Shown: in pieces, positions 29,643 to 40,584 of the stretch | How positions within the stretch are numbered: position 1 is the first letter of the stretch | Layout: the number at the start of each line of letters is the position of its first letter | Assembly (NCBI RefSeq): GCF_019112545.1 | Contig: NW_025064959.1 | Span: 4,233-68,232, forward strand | Direction: 5' to 3' | DNA length: 64,000 nt | Origin: Guyanagaster necrorhizus | Lineage: Eukaryota > Basidiomycota > Agaricomycetes > Agaricales > Physalacriaceae | The notes under the pieces: generated by a model | What the model was told of the DNA's origin: nothing | Database searches by the model: none | What the model saw: only the letters and a program-made list of their open reading frames with translations | Translations under genes and position numbers: made by a program

Positions 29643-31729
29643 GGAATGTCACAAATAAAACAGGCTGGTCCTTTTATCAGGTCCTTGAACTTCAGTATAG
29701 GCTTCATAGGATGATGCATTATTTCAAGGACATATATTTGATCTTGTTCTAGATCCCTTCGATTGTCTGATTACCCTTATAAAATAGGATCTTCATTTGT
29801 GCTTGAAGCACCGCAGGGTCAACAACCAAGGCTCACGCGTAGATATAGCTCAGGACTTGGTCGTAGAGCCTCTCTTCAGAGGTTTTCGGCAAGTGAAGTG
29901 AGTAACCATGGAGAAATAGAGTTATACCCCCATGTAGAGGGAGTGGGAGAGATATATGGATCTGGTTAATGGATTCCTGTCTACATAATCCATCTATATA
30001 TCAGCTTTCCTTGAATTTTTTCACAAAGGTATGGATGCTCATTGAAGGAGGAGACACATTTTGGTCTGACTTCCACACAGACCTTGAACCTATGGTCAGC
30101 TCTCCAACCTGTTATCAATGGAATCTGAATGCTTTACTGTTAGTCCAGTCATTATTGTTTGCTTCAGCTCATCTCATGTAATGTTTTCAGAAAATCACCA
30201 ATTACCATTGTCACTGTATCCTGATGATATGACTGTGGGGCTGCATATCATGTGCAACAATACCCTGGTGCTGGTCAGAAGTGAGAAGGAAACCACTAGT
30301 GAAGCTCAAGAAGTAGCCTATTGAGTATCAGAAGGGGCCCCCAATACCTCTCTGGCCTATAAAGACTGACTATCAGCATAATAGTTGATTGTACTGGAAA
30401 AAGGGTAATTTATCTTGCTCTATCAGACATTTCCCAAGTGCTAAACTGCACCAGTCTAGCAGAGCCTATAGCAGAAATACTGTCAACATCTGGACAGAGA
30501 GGTGCTTCAAGGCTTGAAATACTATCTGTTCTATAGTTGATAATTCATTTGACTCTGCAGTGTCTGCACTCAATGGATTATTATCTCTGGCTCTGAAATG
30601 AATTTTGGCAGTTGTTTGAACATGCAAAGGCATAAAAGAAAAAACCAGCCAAGATCAGATACATAGACTATTCTATTGGACCATATAAAGCAAGGGAATT
30701 GGCTGGTGGCCTCTGAGTCAAGAGTCAAATGAGACTTTGACTCAGTGTGATTCATTGCATTGCTTTAAATTAAAGCATGCACATTATTCAAACTTTCCTT
30801 TCACTGTTACACTCATGATGGCTGATTCTGTTCAGCTACTAGATGATGAATTCAAATGTGAACTGATAGTAACATCAATTCTTCATAGAAGAAAGCCATT
30901 ACTGGATACTGATCCACCTTGGATTGAAAATGATATCACTGCATATAAACAGGAGATCCCTATTCTAGAGCTGCAAATCACCTCTTTGATGTGCTAAAAA
31001 AGAATGATTAGAGCATTCACTTTCCAGACACAAAGCACTGCTGTCACCTATCTTTTACCTTCTATGGGATGTTCTCTTGGAGATATTCTCCTGGGCCATG
31101 CATCCTCCCAAGAACAGCTATGGAGATCTTGGCCCACCACTTTTGTCACACTGCATAACATCTATTGTGGGTAGCAATAAGAGATCATTATAACAGCTTC
31201 TGCTCTGTCAAGGACTATACTGATTGTATCATTGATATGGTCCTTGAAAAATCTATGCACTGGAAAATGATGGACATGCATGTGCAACTAGAATACCTAG
31301 AGAGACTCCTTTTAATTTCAGGGAAGACCCCTTTGCCCTTTTAATGCAAGCCTCCTGATGCATTTCTCAGGGAGCTGCACTATTTTGCAGACATCTGATA
31401 CATCACTTGAGTGTCTGCACTCATAGAATGCCATATCTTCCTTCCAAAACACTCCACAGATCTAGATAGACCTATGGTTTACAGTGATACTGTGTTACAA
31501 TTTTTCCACTTATCTTATCTTATCAAGTGCCTATCTAATTATGGGCACCTGTCCATTATTCATCCAGCTGGACTGGTAACCATGCCTACAATGAATGACT
31601 TGTACCATTGTGCTGCAACTCATGATGAATGCTTTGATGACATATGTATTCTATTGTTTCATGCATCCATAACACACTCTTTAGTTCCAACTCATAGATA
31701 GCCACAATAGGGACCACTATATTTATCAC

Positions 31730-31920
31730 AAACCAAAATATATATAAATAGCATAGCTCTTGCTGTAGTAGCCCCAGCTTTGAGCTAATGTTTATTCTAT
31801 ACCACTCACTCTTGAGCCTACTTGCAAAGTCTTGATCCTCACAATGAGTCAGACACTATAGGTAGACTCCAGTGCAATTATACAAACACAGTAGAGCACC
31901 AGTTTATCATGAGTCTAAAC
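31730..31920 (+). repeat. Dispersed repeat, copy B (partner at 14,770-14,965)
   Basis: TATATAAATAGCATAGCTCT, CTGTAGTAGCCCCAGCTT, GTTTATTCTATACCACTCAC, CTTGAGCC and TTTATCATG match copy A in order. Confidence 0.6.
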
Positions 31921-32128
31921 TCATATGATGTTTGGGTCCAACATACTCAGAGTGTAAGAGGAGAAGGTGAAAGAGGTGGAGGCAGATTATAACATGTGTA
32001 TGTTAGAAGCAACATAGATATAGAGCACCATTCTGCAGTTAGATGAATCATTTCATTTATTCTATCTCCTATTATCTCCAAGATGATCCAATACATTATC
32101 AGTTCAAATAGAACAACTGAAGTTCTCA

Positions 32129-32473
32129 ATGGTCAATAATGCAAGCATACTTGATATTATTACTTCACTGTCATTGAGAGCATTCAAATTTCAATCAGGC
32201 TTTATACTGGATGAAAATGAAATTGATCATGAGATTCATTCTCTTCAAGATTTTCTACCACAATCTGCTTGCTCCCTCAAATATTTGCACATCAGGCCAG
32301 TGCTTTTAGAAAAGATTAGCCATCTCATTGTGTATATCAATGTTGACTCACTCTCCACATTATTTGAAGGGGCTGACCATATCTCATCACTATTAGACTC
32401 ATTGGCCATATCCAGAACTCTTACTGCTTTGAAACAATTGAGTCTCAATGTTGATGCTGGTATTGACTGGTGA
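32129..32473 (+). pseudogene. Leucine-rich (F-box-like) coding relic
   Basis: A 114-codon frame inside a CpG-free block reads SLRAFKFQSGFILDENEID, LKYLHIRPVLLEK and SRTLTALKQLSLNVDAG, similar in style to the leucine-rich parts of F-box proteins. Start and end are arbitrary and flanks are closed in all frames. Likely an eroded gene copy. Confidence 0.3.
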
Positions 32474-33289
32474 TGAAAATATGGTAAAAGGGTTTTTGAT
32501 GTCATACACCAATAGTTTAGCAAGGAGCCAGCTGCAGCTTTTGGTGTCACAAAGCTATCCTGTCTGGATATGATGTGTGCTGATAGCAAGATCATCAATC
32601 AGCTGAATGATTGGGCTTGACATGCTTCAGAAGGATGGTTTGGATTGCATGACAGATACACTTTACCTAGAGAAAGATTATTTCTAGACTGAGTGGTGGT
32701 TGAGCAAGGACCATGTGTTATGAGTGAGTGAAAATCTTGAAATATGGAGATGTACATGATTTATGATGACTGAAGCATTTGGAATTAAATGTAGAACAGA
32801 TGCTACCAAATATTTTTTCATTTCTGATTTCAACTGGGGTATGTGATCTGAGAGCACATGAGATATCAGGATGGTTTGATATAAGTATGGGAAGAACTAT
32901 GCACACTTGAGGGATTAGCCACTTGATATGCTGCAGTTGCAGGTCAGCAGTGATGCTTTGCACAAGCCAACCTATGTCACTGGCACTGCTGCTAATCTCT
33001 GATTTTGATCAGTACATATCTCAGAGAAAATTGGAGTCTCTCACATGAAGAAAGATGACAGTGACACTGTGGTTTGACTTTGCCCAGATTGTAAGGCACT
33101 CTACTTCTTGAGAGCCATGGAGCAAGAGGATACATAATCAATCTTATCAATTGAAAAAAAAAAAAAAAGAAAAGATGGAGCAGTCACAATCCACAAATGG
33201 GAATACAAGTCAGGATGAATGTGCTCTGCAATGAAGAAGATGAAAACAGATCACATGATTGCATAGATTGCCACAACAAACAAGTCTCG

Positions 33290-33601
33290 TTCTCGAGAGA
33301 TTACTATCAATTCGATAAACAACACACATATTTGAATAGAATACAATTCTTCGTTCAAAGAAAGTAGTTGAGAAATGTCATGTCATAGCACGGTGTGACG
33401 AGGCTGGCTACCTTTGATGGATCGAGAGGGCGGCTATCCTCGTTTTCAGACTGACAGAAAAGATCTCAACATGATTATCGCCTCATCGCGTTTTAATCAT
33501 TTGCGATAAAAGTCCTCTATGCTGATGCACATGGCTAAGCGGAGCGGTAGTACCAGCATCGTGAGATGACATATCTAGTCCAGCTAATATACTAATGATT
33601 C
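33290..33601. other. CpG-normal DNA without a recognised gene
   Basis: This is where the N-terminal half of the thioesterase-like gene that follows would be expected, but no HGLGD-type oxyanion motif is visible in any frame. Confidence 0.4.
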
Positions 33602-34133
33602 TGGTGAAGGTACAATGTCGGAGGGGACGGACCCGAAGATGAAGAAGGGATAATGTATTCTATCGAATCCATCTCGCATATCGTCGCTCAAGAGCACGAG
33701 AAGGGCATTGAGAAAGTCTTGCTCAGTGCATTCAGCCAAGGAGCGTGCATGTTCTTGGTCATGGGCGTAACCCTCGACGATCTGCACATAGCAGGAATCA
33801 TGATGCTCAGTGAGAAGATCTTACTTGCTGATAAGCTAACGGAAGCAAGAATCATTATCGTTCTGCTGTTGAGTCTCCTCATGGAATAGTAGGGTACCAC
33901 CCCGACAACGAAGTATATACTAATATTCATCGCTCATGGAACTGACGACGACGTGCTGACCCTCGATGCGAATAGAGTGTGTGGAGGCTTTGAAAGCATC
34001 TGGATTTCGAATCATAGAGATTGCGAATGAGGCTGGGGGCATATCATATCATCTTTATCAGGGATTGGCACATGAGGTGGACGATTTGATGGGTTGGTTG
34101 AAGAAGAGTGTACAGATCATCCAGTCCTTGGAG
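33602..34133 (+). pseudogene. Acyl-protein thioesterase-like pseudogene, 5' truncated
   Basis: Alpha/beta-hydrolase fragments in order: GPEDEEGIMYSIESISHIV, VLLSAFSQGACMF (nucleophile elbow, Ser in FSQG), LHIAGIMMLSEKI, then FIAHGTDDDVLTLDAN (acid Asp), VEALKASGFRIIEIA, and YQGLAHEVDDLMGWLKKSV (catalytic His), ending TGA near 34,133. This is the C-terminal two thirds of an APT1-type enzyme, which removes palmitoyl groups from proteins. Defects: no N-terminal HGLGD segment, two in-frame TAG at 33,887-33,892 unless spliced out, and a one-base shift between DDDVLTLDAN and VEALKASG near 33,980. Treated as a dead copy. Confidence 0.7.
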
Positions 34134-34285
34134 TGATCCAAATAACATGAATCTATATAGCTGAACATAGATGGCATTGTAGAAATAGCAAAGTCCATAA
34201 ATAAAGAATATTGGTGAAGAGACAACCAAACAGAAGTATCAACTGCATGACAAACAAACAGTAGTTAGCAATGTGAGTCTTTATC

Positions 34286-34502
34286 TGTTGGGATTTTGCT
34301 GGAAAGTTCTAGAAAGGGCAATCCAACATCATGCTGAGAGTTGATGAGTAAGCTCGAGAGAAAGAGAAAGTTGTGGTAAATTCTAGATATAAGCCTGGAG
34401 AGTATAAATATAAGCTCTGTAGGAGCTGTAGAATAAGAAGTTCATCCTATCTGGCATTACCAGCCTGGTGTCTACCCTGCACAACACCCAGGATTTCCAA
34501 CA
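34286..34502 (-). mobile_element. Solo LTR, 217 bp, with TTATC target duplication
   Basis: Reverse complement of the element at 22,011-22,227, same length, TGTTGG/CCAACA ends, flanked by TTATC at 34,281-34,285 and 34,503-34,507. Differences from the 22 kb copy include loss of CpG sites (for example CTCGGCATGATGCCGG against CTCAGCATGATGTTGG), so this copy sits in methylated-type DNA. Confidence 0.9.
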
Positions 34503-34534
34503 TTATCCAATGGCCTTAAAGACTCAATGTCTCT

Positions 34535-34742
34535 GCTTATGAAGCAGGTGGTCCCTGAAGAGGAGCCATAAAAGCAAAACAGGGTGGAGCGATGGATCCC
34601 CATCCTCCTGTTGGACCCAGCCTGGCTTTACTAGCCAAGCTACTCAAGAAACAAACCATATCGGTGCGTTTTCAGTAGCTAAAGCTTATCCTCCCCTCGA
34701 GGTACGAGGGGGGGAGTCTTCTAACCTAACCCTAACCCAGGA
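34535..34742 (+). mobile_element. Third Penelope leader fragment joined to CCCTAA repeats
   Basis: From CTTATGAAGCAGG it follows the other pLTRs through the ribozyme (34,550-34,617) and a hairpin (CTCCCCTCG/CGAGGGGGGAG, about 34,691-34,715). It ends in CTAACCTAACCCTAACCC at about 34,723-34,740, after which coding sequence of a truncated reductase starts. The hairpin has different bases from the other copies but keeps its pairing and its place just before the telomere-like tract. Confidence 0.8.
34550..34617 (+). ncRNA. Decayed hammerhead ribozyme (core G12 to A)
   Basis: CTGAAGA 34,555-34,561; stem I GGTCC (34,550-34,554) with GGACC (34,613-34,617); GTT cleavage triplet 34,610-34,612; stem III CAGG with CCTG. 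But the GAAA core reads AAAA at 34,576-34,579, losing the catalytic guanine G12, and GGA is inserted before stem II. Expected to be inactive. Confidence 0.8.
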
Positions 34743-35399
34743 CACTTATCTGGTGAATACAGCTGCCTGGGGTTTCTTTAATAAGAGCAAAGGCACATTA
34801 CCTTGGGACCTCACGGTCATAAACCCACCGAATGTAAGTTCCTGCCCCAGCATAACAATTAAATCTCATCTCTTCGACCCCTCTTCTTAGGTCCACGGTG
34901 TGAGCTCCCGCTCTTCTTTCCTTTTTATTTTTTCCACACACACCAAACACATCATCCGTTCATCAACGAAGTCCCGAACCCCCAATCCCTCGGATACGCG
35001 GTCAACGAATGGTATAACGTCGTTGTCCGTGGGGACATGAGTGCCGAAGACATCGCATCCGGAGGGCACTGCTGGGTCCACGTGCGTGATTTCACGGAGG
35101 CGCACATCAGGACGTTGTTCGTAGATGCTGCGAGGGGCGAGAGGATGGTCGTGTCTGCGGGTCCGTATGTATGGCAGGATTGGCGTGAGTGTTTCATCTC
35201 TTTCCTTTCTGCACATCGGAGACTTACGTGTGTGCGAAAGTGGATGCTGCAAACACTTTGGCTATGCGGTCACGTAGGTGTGCCGGGTGTTGCAGTGGGG
35301 CCTAAGTATCTGATGAATTATGATACGGGAAAGCAAGAGAGGATATTTGGGCTGGGTTTTAGAACGAAGGCGGATACTGCGAGGGATGTCTTGAACTAG
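34743..35399 (+). pseudogene. NAD(P)-dependent reductase/epimerase-like gene, 5' truncated and frameshifted
   Basis: C-terminal half of an extended short-chain reductase of the dihydroflavonol-4-reductase/cinnamoyl-CoA reductase style. It reads NTAAWGFFNKSKG and WDLTVINPPN, a GTAAGT intron, VPNPQSLGYAVNEWYNVVV, then SGGHCWVHVRDFTEAHI and RMVVSAGPYVWQDW. After a second intron come LDAANTLAM and then, in another frame, GVPGVAVGPKYLMNYDTG and RIFGLGFRTKADTARDVLN to the stop. The Rossmann GxxGxxG half is missing: coding sequence begins right after the CCCTAA tract of the Penelope fragment. A one-base shift near 35,270-35,285 breaks the frame. Dead copy of a metabolic gene. Confidence 0.75.
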
Positions 35400-35544
35400 T
35401 TCGCGCACCTTGGGTGGTGAATCTCCTTTATAAGTATCACTACGAATCGCACGTATTTTATTTTTGGATACAAATTTGAATTCATGGCGAAAATATTTGA
35501 TAACTGATCTCGAAAGCAGTCAGAGTAAAGACAAAGCATTGATT

Positions 35545-36501
35545 TAGAAATTGTTCCCGCGAAGCCACTGCTGAACCATGCATGGCCAAAGCTTCTTTCA
35601 ACTTGTCGTAAGAGACCTGAAGAAATCGAATTAATCGTCCTCTTTCACACTCTGGCTTGAGAGAACGATATGCCCCGCTCCATCAACAGGAGCAAATGCC
35701 AACCCCTTCGCGCTCCGCATCTTCCCAGCAGGTTAGTCCCAGTTGGCAGTTAGGGAGGGATCGACACCGAGGAGGGTGCGGATGTTGAGGTCGTCGAGGT
35801 ATTGGAGGATGTATCTAGGAGGGAGGGTATTAGATAAGGGGAGAATGAGGAGGTTAGGTGATGGGACTTTGTCATTGGGTAGCAAATCATCACAGAAATG
35901 TCCCCGTCAATGCCGAGGAATGCTTAAGAGAAAACTGGAGACTGTGAGACTGCGTACCGGCTTGTCGGTAAGGGGCGCTGAGAACCGAGCTGCAGAAGGA
36001 GTATGCAGCGCCGCAGTTGATGGAGTCGGATTGGTCCACGCAGGATCGGATCATCCATTTTCTGCATCTTGGGAGCTGACGAAACGGGAAGAGCAGCTGG
36101 CAAGGTATAAATGGATGCATGCATACTGCGGACTTCATATAAACGCAAGTTTTCCTATCTAGGATTGGCGGGACAGAGGCTGTGGTGCATTGCACGTCGA
36201 AGTATGATAGAACCATTGTTATGCCATCTGTTATTCCATTTCCTTGCTGAACAACTATGAGCTCCGGAACTGGAGGAGAACATGGGTACGTACCTATCAT
36301 TACAGACGCGAGGTTGATAGGTGTCTGACCAGCGGCGAAGAGCTTCACGTTCTTGTCATATACAGCCGAGGCCAACAGAGGGGGGGTATCTTCCCCATAT
36401 GTCCAATAGAGCCGGAGAGGATAAACTGCAAGACATACACCATATGATTCGCCTGCCATGTGAAAGACAGCGGCTGGATAATAACATGTTTTATCAGTCA
36501 A
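35545..36501 (-). pseudogene. Serine carboxypeptidase (S10) pseudogene, N-terminus missing
   Basis: Secreted or vacuolar exopeptidase family. Minus-strand pieces in order: VFHMAGESYG (catalytic Ser), SAVYDKNVKLFAAGQTPINL, ITMVLSYFDVQCTTASVPPI, CRKWMIRSCVDQ, INCGAAYSFC, then LQYLDDLNIRTLLGVDPS, FAPVDGAGHIV (catalytic His) and YDKLKEALAMHGSAVASREQF. After the AGESYG intron the expected GRY frame runs into seven C, one more than the frame needs, shifting GRYPP away from ASAVYD. The N-terminal third is absent; only about 150 bp separate it from the OPT gene. Either a pseudogene or, for the C-run alone, a sequencing error. Confidence 0.75.
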
Positions 36502-36690
36502 AGCTTCTGGACAAGTACAACAAATTTTCTGCCCGCGTCAAATCTACGCCATGAAACTGATAAGGATTACAACATAGAACTGTACATGATCTACAGCTAC
36601 AGCCATGTCACCACTACAACTCAAGTATAAATCTTACAATTTTCGCTTCCCTTCACGCCCATGTACTCGGCCTAGGCAAAGAACTCAATA

Positions 36691-39600
36691 TCAGCACGAC
36701 TCTGCAAATGAAAATGCGCACCCGAAGAACCCGCCATCAGGGACCGTCAACAAAGGCGTCCCATCGTTATCCGCATTACTAAACGGCACCGTGTTCCCCC
36801 ACCACTTCTGAATCGTCGTCGCACCGATTTCTCCATTCATCGGGTACTGCAGGCAGAAAAAGATAACAACAGCCGAAACTGCTACACCCGAATCCATAGC
36901 CGCCGAAAGGACGTAGTTATACTTTGTCCACCACGAAAAATGGCGCCGACGGATGATGTATTGGAAGATGAAGCCGACGATAGCCCAGGGGACATAGTTG
37001 ACGGCGCTAGCGGGAGGGATTGCACCTGTCCCGCTGAAGATGACCGGGAAGCTAGGTACAAAGTTAGAGGCGTTACAAAACGGTACTTGAAAAAGCGAGA
37101 ACGTACTTGATGTAGCGGACGATGCTATTTGGCCACTTCAGGCCGATCAGATAACCAATTACTGGACAGACGAAACCGACAAGGAAGAAAAACACCAAGG
37201 CTGGAAAGAAAGGATTAAATATTGGCTGTTGTGGAGTTCGCACTAAAACACACACCATAGTACACCTGCCCTTGGGAGAACTGCCTCGCTGGCCCAATAA
37301 CACCCCAAATGATGCTCGCAGTCCCAAACACCTCCGTCGAAGGACAGATGAAGCCATCCTTCTGCGTAGGAGAGCACAGGTTTTCGATATTGGTGAACAT
37401 CCATGCTTGGACGCCAAGCTGCGTGGTACCGGCGATAACGGTTGCAACCACCTGGGCCCAGAACATCGACCGTGGGGGAATCTTCATATAATGGCCCAGC
37501 TTGAAATCGGAGGTGAATGTCAGAGCTGCCGACGTCTGTCAGCAATCGGTCGATAGTCCAAAAATACAGCATACCTTGCGCCATGGTGATGTACCCCCAA
37601 GTCTTGAACATCATCATCGCGACAGGACGACCAGGTAGGGCATATCCAATGATCAACTCGGTGACGACGTTCAGTCCGACCTGCTGATTCGTGATGGCTT
37701 GGATCATCCCAATGGGAATGACATAGACGAAGGAGATGACTAGTGCAAGAATAAAGAATTGGCTGCGCCATCATTAGCGATAAGATACGAACAGAAATAA
37801 CCACCACATACACAGGGAACTTGGTGTCCCAGACCTCAATAGAGATGACGCCAAATGCAAACATAACGACTAGAATACACGTCAGCATGACGACAATATC
37901 ACATCACGAAAGAGACTCACCAAAAATAATTGCATACCACCACTCCGGCACCTGACGATATTGCGACATGAGACGCGCGTGGATATCAGGCTGCTCATGC
38001 ATCGCCCGGCGCGCTTGTGTCCAGATCTGTTTGCGGAAGTACAGGCTGATTCGCGTTGGTCAGAATCGGCGCCATCGATAGACCGAGAAAGATTAACGTA
38101 CAAAGCATGCGTAATCGTAGCGGTGATACTCGCAAATGAGAGGCCGTAGGAAATGGCGAATGTCGTCGAGATGTACAAAGGACTATACGCTTTGTACGCA
38201 TCCTCGTTAAACGTGGCGTCCGGATTCACGATCTTGGTCACATCGTAGGTAGCGCCAAAGTGGTCATATGATCCCCGGGACGAAATCCTACCGGAAAAAA
38301 ACAGGTCACGTAAGGTCTTTCATGACAGAATGAACGCTCACGGCATGTATTTGCTATCCCATGCGTTCGAATACTGCAACATGTGCACCATCAGCCATGC
38401 GGCAAACACAGGAAAGAGGGATTTATACATAGAGCGCTGGAGTAAGGATCCCTAAGAATAGACGGATATCATCAGGGCTCTCTGAAATAGAACGGGAAGC
38501 AGGCGATACGTACAGAAAAATGTCACGAATCCGGCAAAGATGTTGGCTTCAGCCCACCATGGCGTGGCAAGCGGAGACCCGATATACGCAATCTAAAAAA
38601 GAATCGTCATTCGAGAACATGCAACACTATTACGAATCGCGAGCACTACTCACCTGTGCCCAATCGAACGTGATGAGACTCATACCCATGCCATGCACGT
38701 AACCAAACATCTGATTCACTGGTACATTCTCGGGCACGATCCAGCACACCCAAGAAAAGTAGCTGAGCGCCTGGAACAGGTAGCCAGGCAGAAAGTACCA
38801 CGAGAAAGAACCGAGGAAGGCATAGAAGAAGAACCTTTCCCGGCTGATACCTCCGCGGGTACCGATACCGGCATAAGTCTGAGCATGCAAGGTGTTAAAG
38901 AGCGCACAGGTGACCAGGTTCGTCGGCCAAACTAAATCGAATTAGACGGGGGTTGAAAGATAAACTGAAAGACGCCGCATCATACTCATCGAAGGTGGCT
39001 GCACGAGGAACCGGCGGGCAATGCCTCCGATGGAGAAGCCGATAAGCTGTGTAGACATTACCACCATCCATTGATCTTACGCACGGTACGTTAGCAAATA
39101 TATGGAACGTAGAGACGCACAATCTTACATCCAAAGTTATATGTTTGATTATAGTAAACCCGCTGAACGGCAACGATATCAGTGGCGTAGGCACTCCCAG
39201 AACCCACAGAAGCCATGATCGTAACCAGAACCTGTCACTCCACCATTAGCGCAGATCACCCAAACAGATCTCCGACGTACGTGTTCTTTGATACTAAATG
39301 GCCCGGGATTCAGCGACACACCAAAAATCTTCCAATTAGGAATGGTCCTCGCCCAGGCCCTACCGATAGGGAAGACAAGCAGTTGGGCGACGTAACTAGT
39401 AACCGTGACGGAGGGATAGCGGAAGAAGAAGAATTGGTTGAGACCCTGGATGAATGGGTTGATTCAGAAATTTCAAACAGAACGAGAGGGTCGGAATAGA
39501 AGTACCGGGATCACGATGGCCCATATCAACCCAAGCACCCAAGACCGCAATGTCGATGCAGGAATGGATGGGTCATCAGTGTTCGCCACGGCGGAACGGA

Positions 39601-39825
39601 CCTCTGGATACGGAGAATCATCCTCTACACGAAAGCAAGGTCAGAGCTGAGAGTTATCAAAGACTGACGAGTTGGCAACGCACCTAACAATCCTGCAATT
39701 GCGGCCTCCTTGTCGATATTGGGATCATCAAAGTCGGGGAGAGCAACAGCCTCGAGAGCCTCAATGTCAGGCATAACAGCCTTCTCCGCATCGCGGGAGG
39801 ACATGCTATCGTGTTTTGCCACCAT
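36691..39825 (-). CDS. Oligopeptide transporter (OPT family)
   Basis: Proton-coupled importer of small peptides or glutathione-like compounds, probably in the plasma membrane. From [15 protein letters not shown] at 39,825, exons separated by short introns give [26 protein letters not shown] (signature NPGPF.IKEH), [52 protein letters not shown], and at the C-end [26 protein letters not shown] and [12 protein letters not shown]. Many hydrophobic helices, as expected for 12-16 membrane passes. The end is usually about FGP-W, here [12 protein letters not shown] see no stop or shift that needs repair, so it is probably functional. Confidence 0.88.
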
Positions 39826-40584
39826 GATGGAGAGGGTAAGGACGCCCAGGCGTTAGAATGCAGACCTATTTTGTACTCAGACGGAAGGATAGGTCCATAT
39901 GCTATCGAAACGATAAGGAAAACGGAGCCACCCAATTCGGAATCGGTAACTCACGCCGAACGCCACCTGAACCTGGGATTATCGCACCGACGAGAGCATA
40001 TGGAAGAGAAGTCCGCCTCGTTACTTCTCACCAGCACGTGGCTCTGTAATTGCCTCCGTTCACTTCAGAGGCGTTCCAAGCAATGGGTTGTTGTGTTCCT
40101 TCATTCCTCGTCGCGTCCCTAGATATTCTCTCAATCAAGATATGCGATCAGGACGCAAGGAAACATAGAACGCACACATGATGCTAGACGGATCAAGGGC
40201 GATGACCAGATGCTTTGGCCAAATGGCACGCCCCCGTTATATCTAACCTTTTTCTCAACATGCTACCTGACGTGTCCATATCATATCAGCCACGAGGTCG
40301 AACAATTTTGACTGTCACTCACCAATATGTGACGTCTGACCGATTTTCCATGCGGTGCTGCCAGCTTTGAATACGTATGAGAGCGTTGACGACGCAGATT
40401 GTGATTCATAGCGATGGAAATCGCAATCGTGGCGCGACATCCCTCATAGACGGTGCTTCTACGCCATGATAGATACCAAGGTACCTCCTAGGGCTAGTCG
40501 GTCGATTACGGTTGATAGGCTTCACCGACGTAAACAGACTTAGAGGGTCCAGAATCGACACGGAATGAAACATTGATCGAAGAA
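39826..40584. other. Intergenic, upstream of the OPT gene
   Basis: No ORF with a recognisable motif. Probably the OPT promoter; no single element can be supported. Confidence 0.4.

Larger units (their letters stand above)
29896..33285. repeat. CpG-depleted repeat block (about 3.4 kb)
   Basis: I found essentially no CG from about 29,900 until 33,287, while 29,820-29,895 still has some. It includes dispersed repeat copy B (31,730-31,920), an A-run at about 33,154-33,168, and decayed coding-like frames. Confidence 0.6.
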
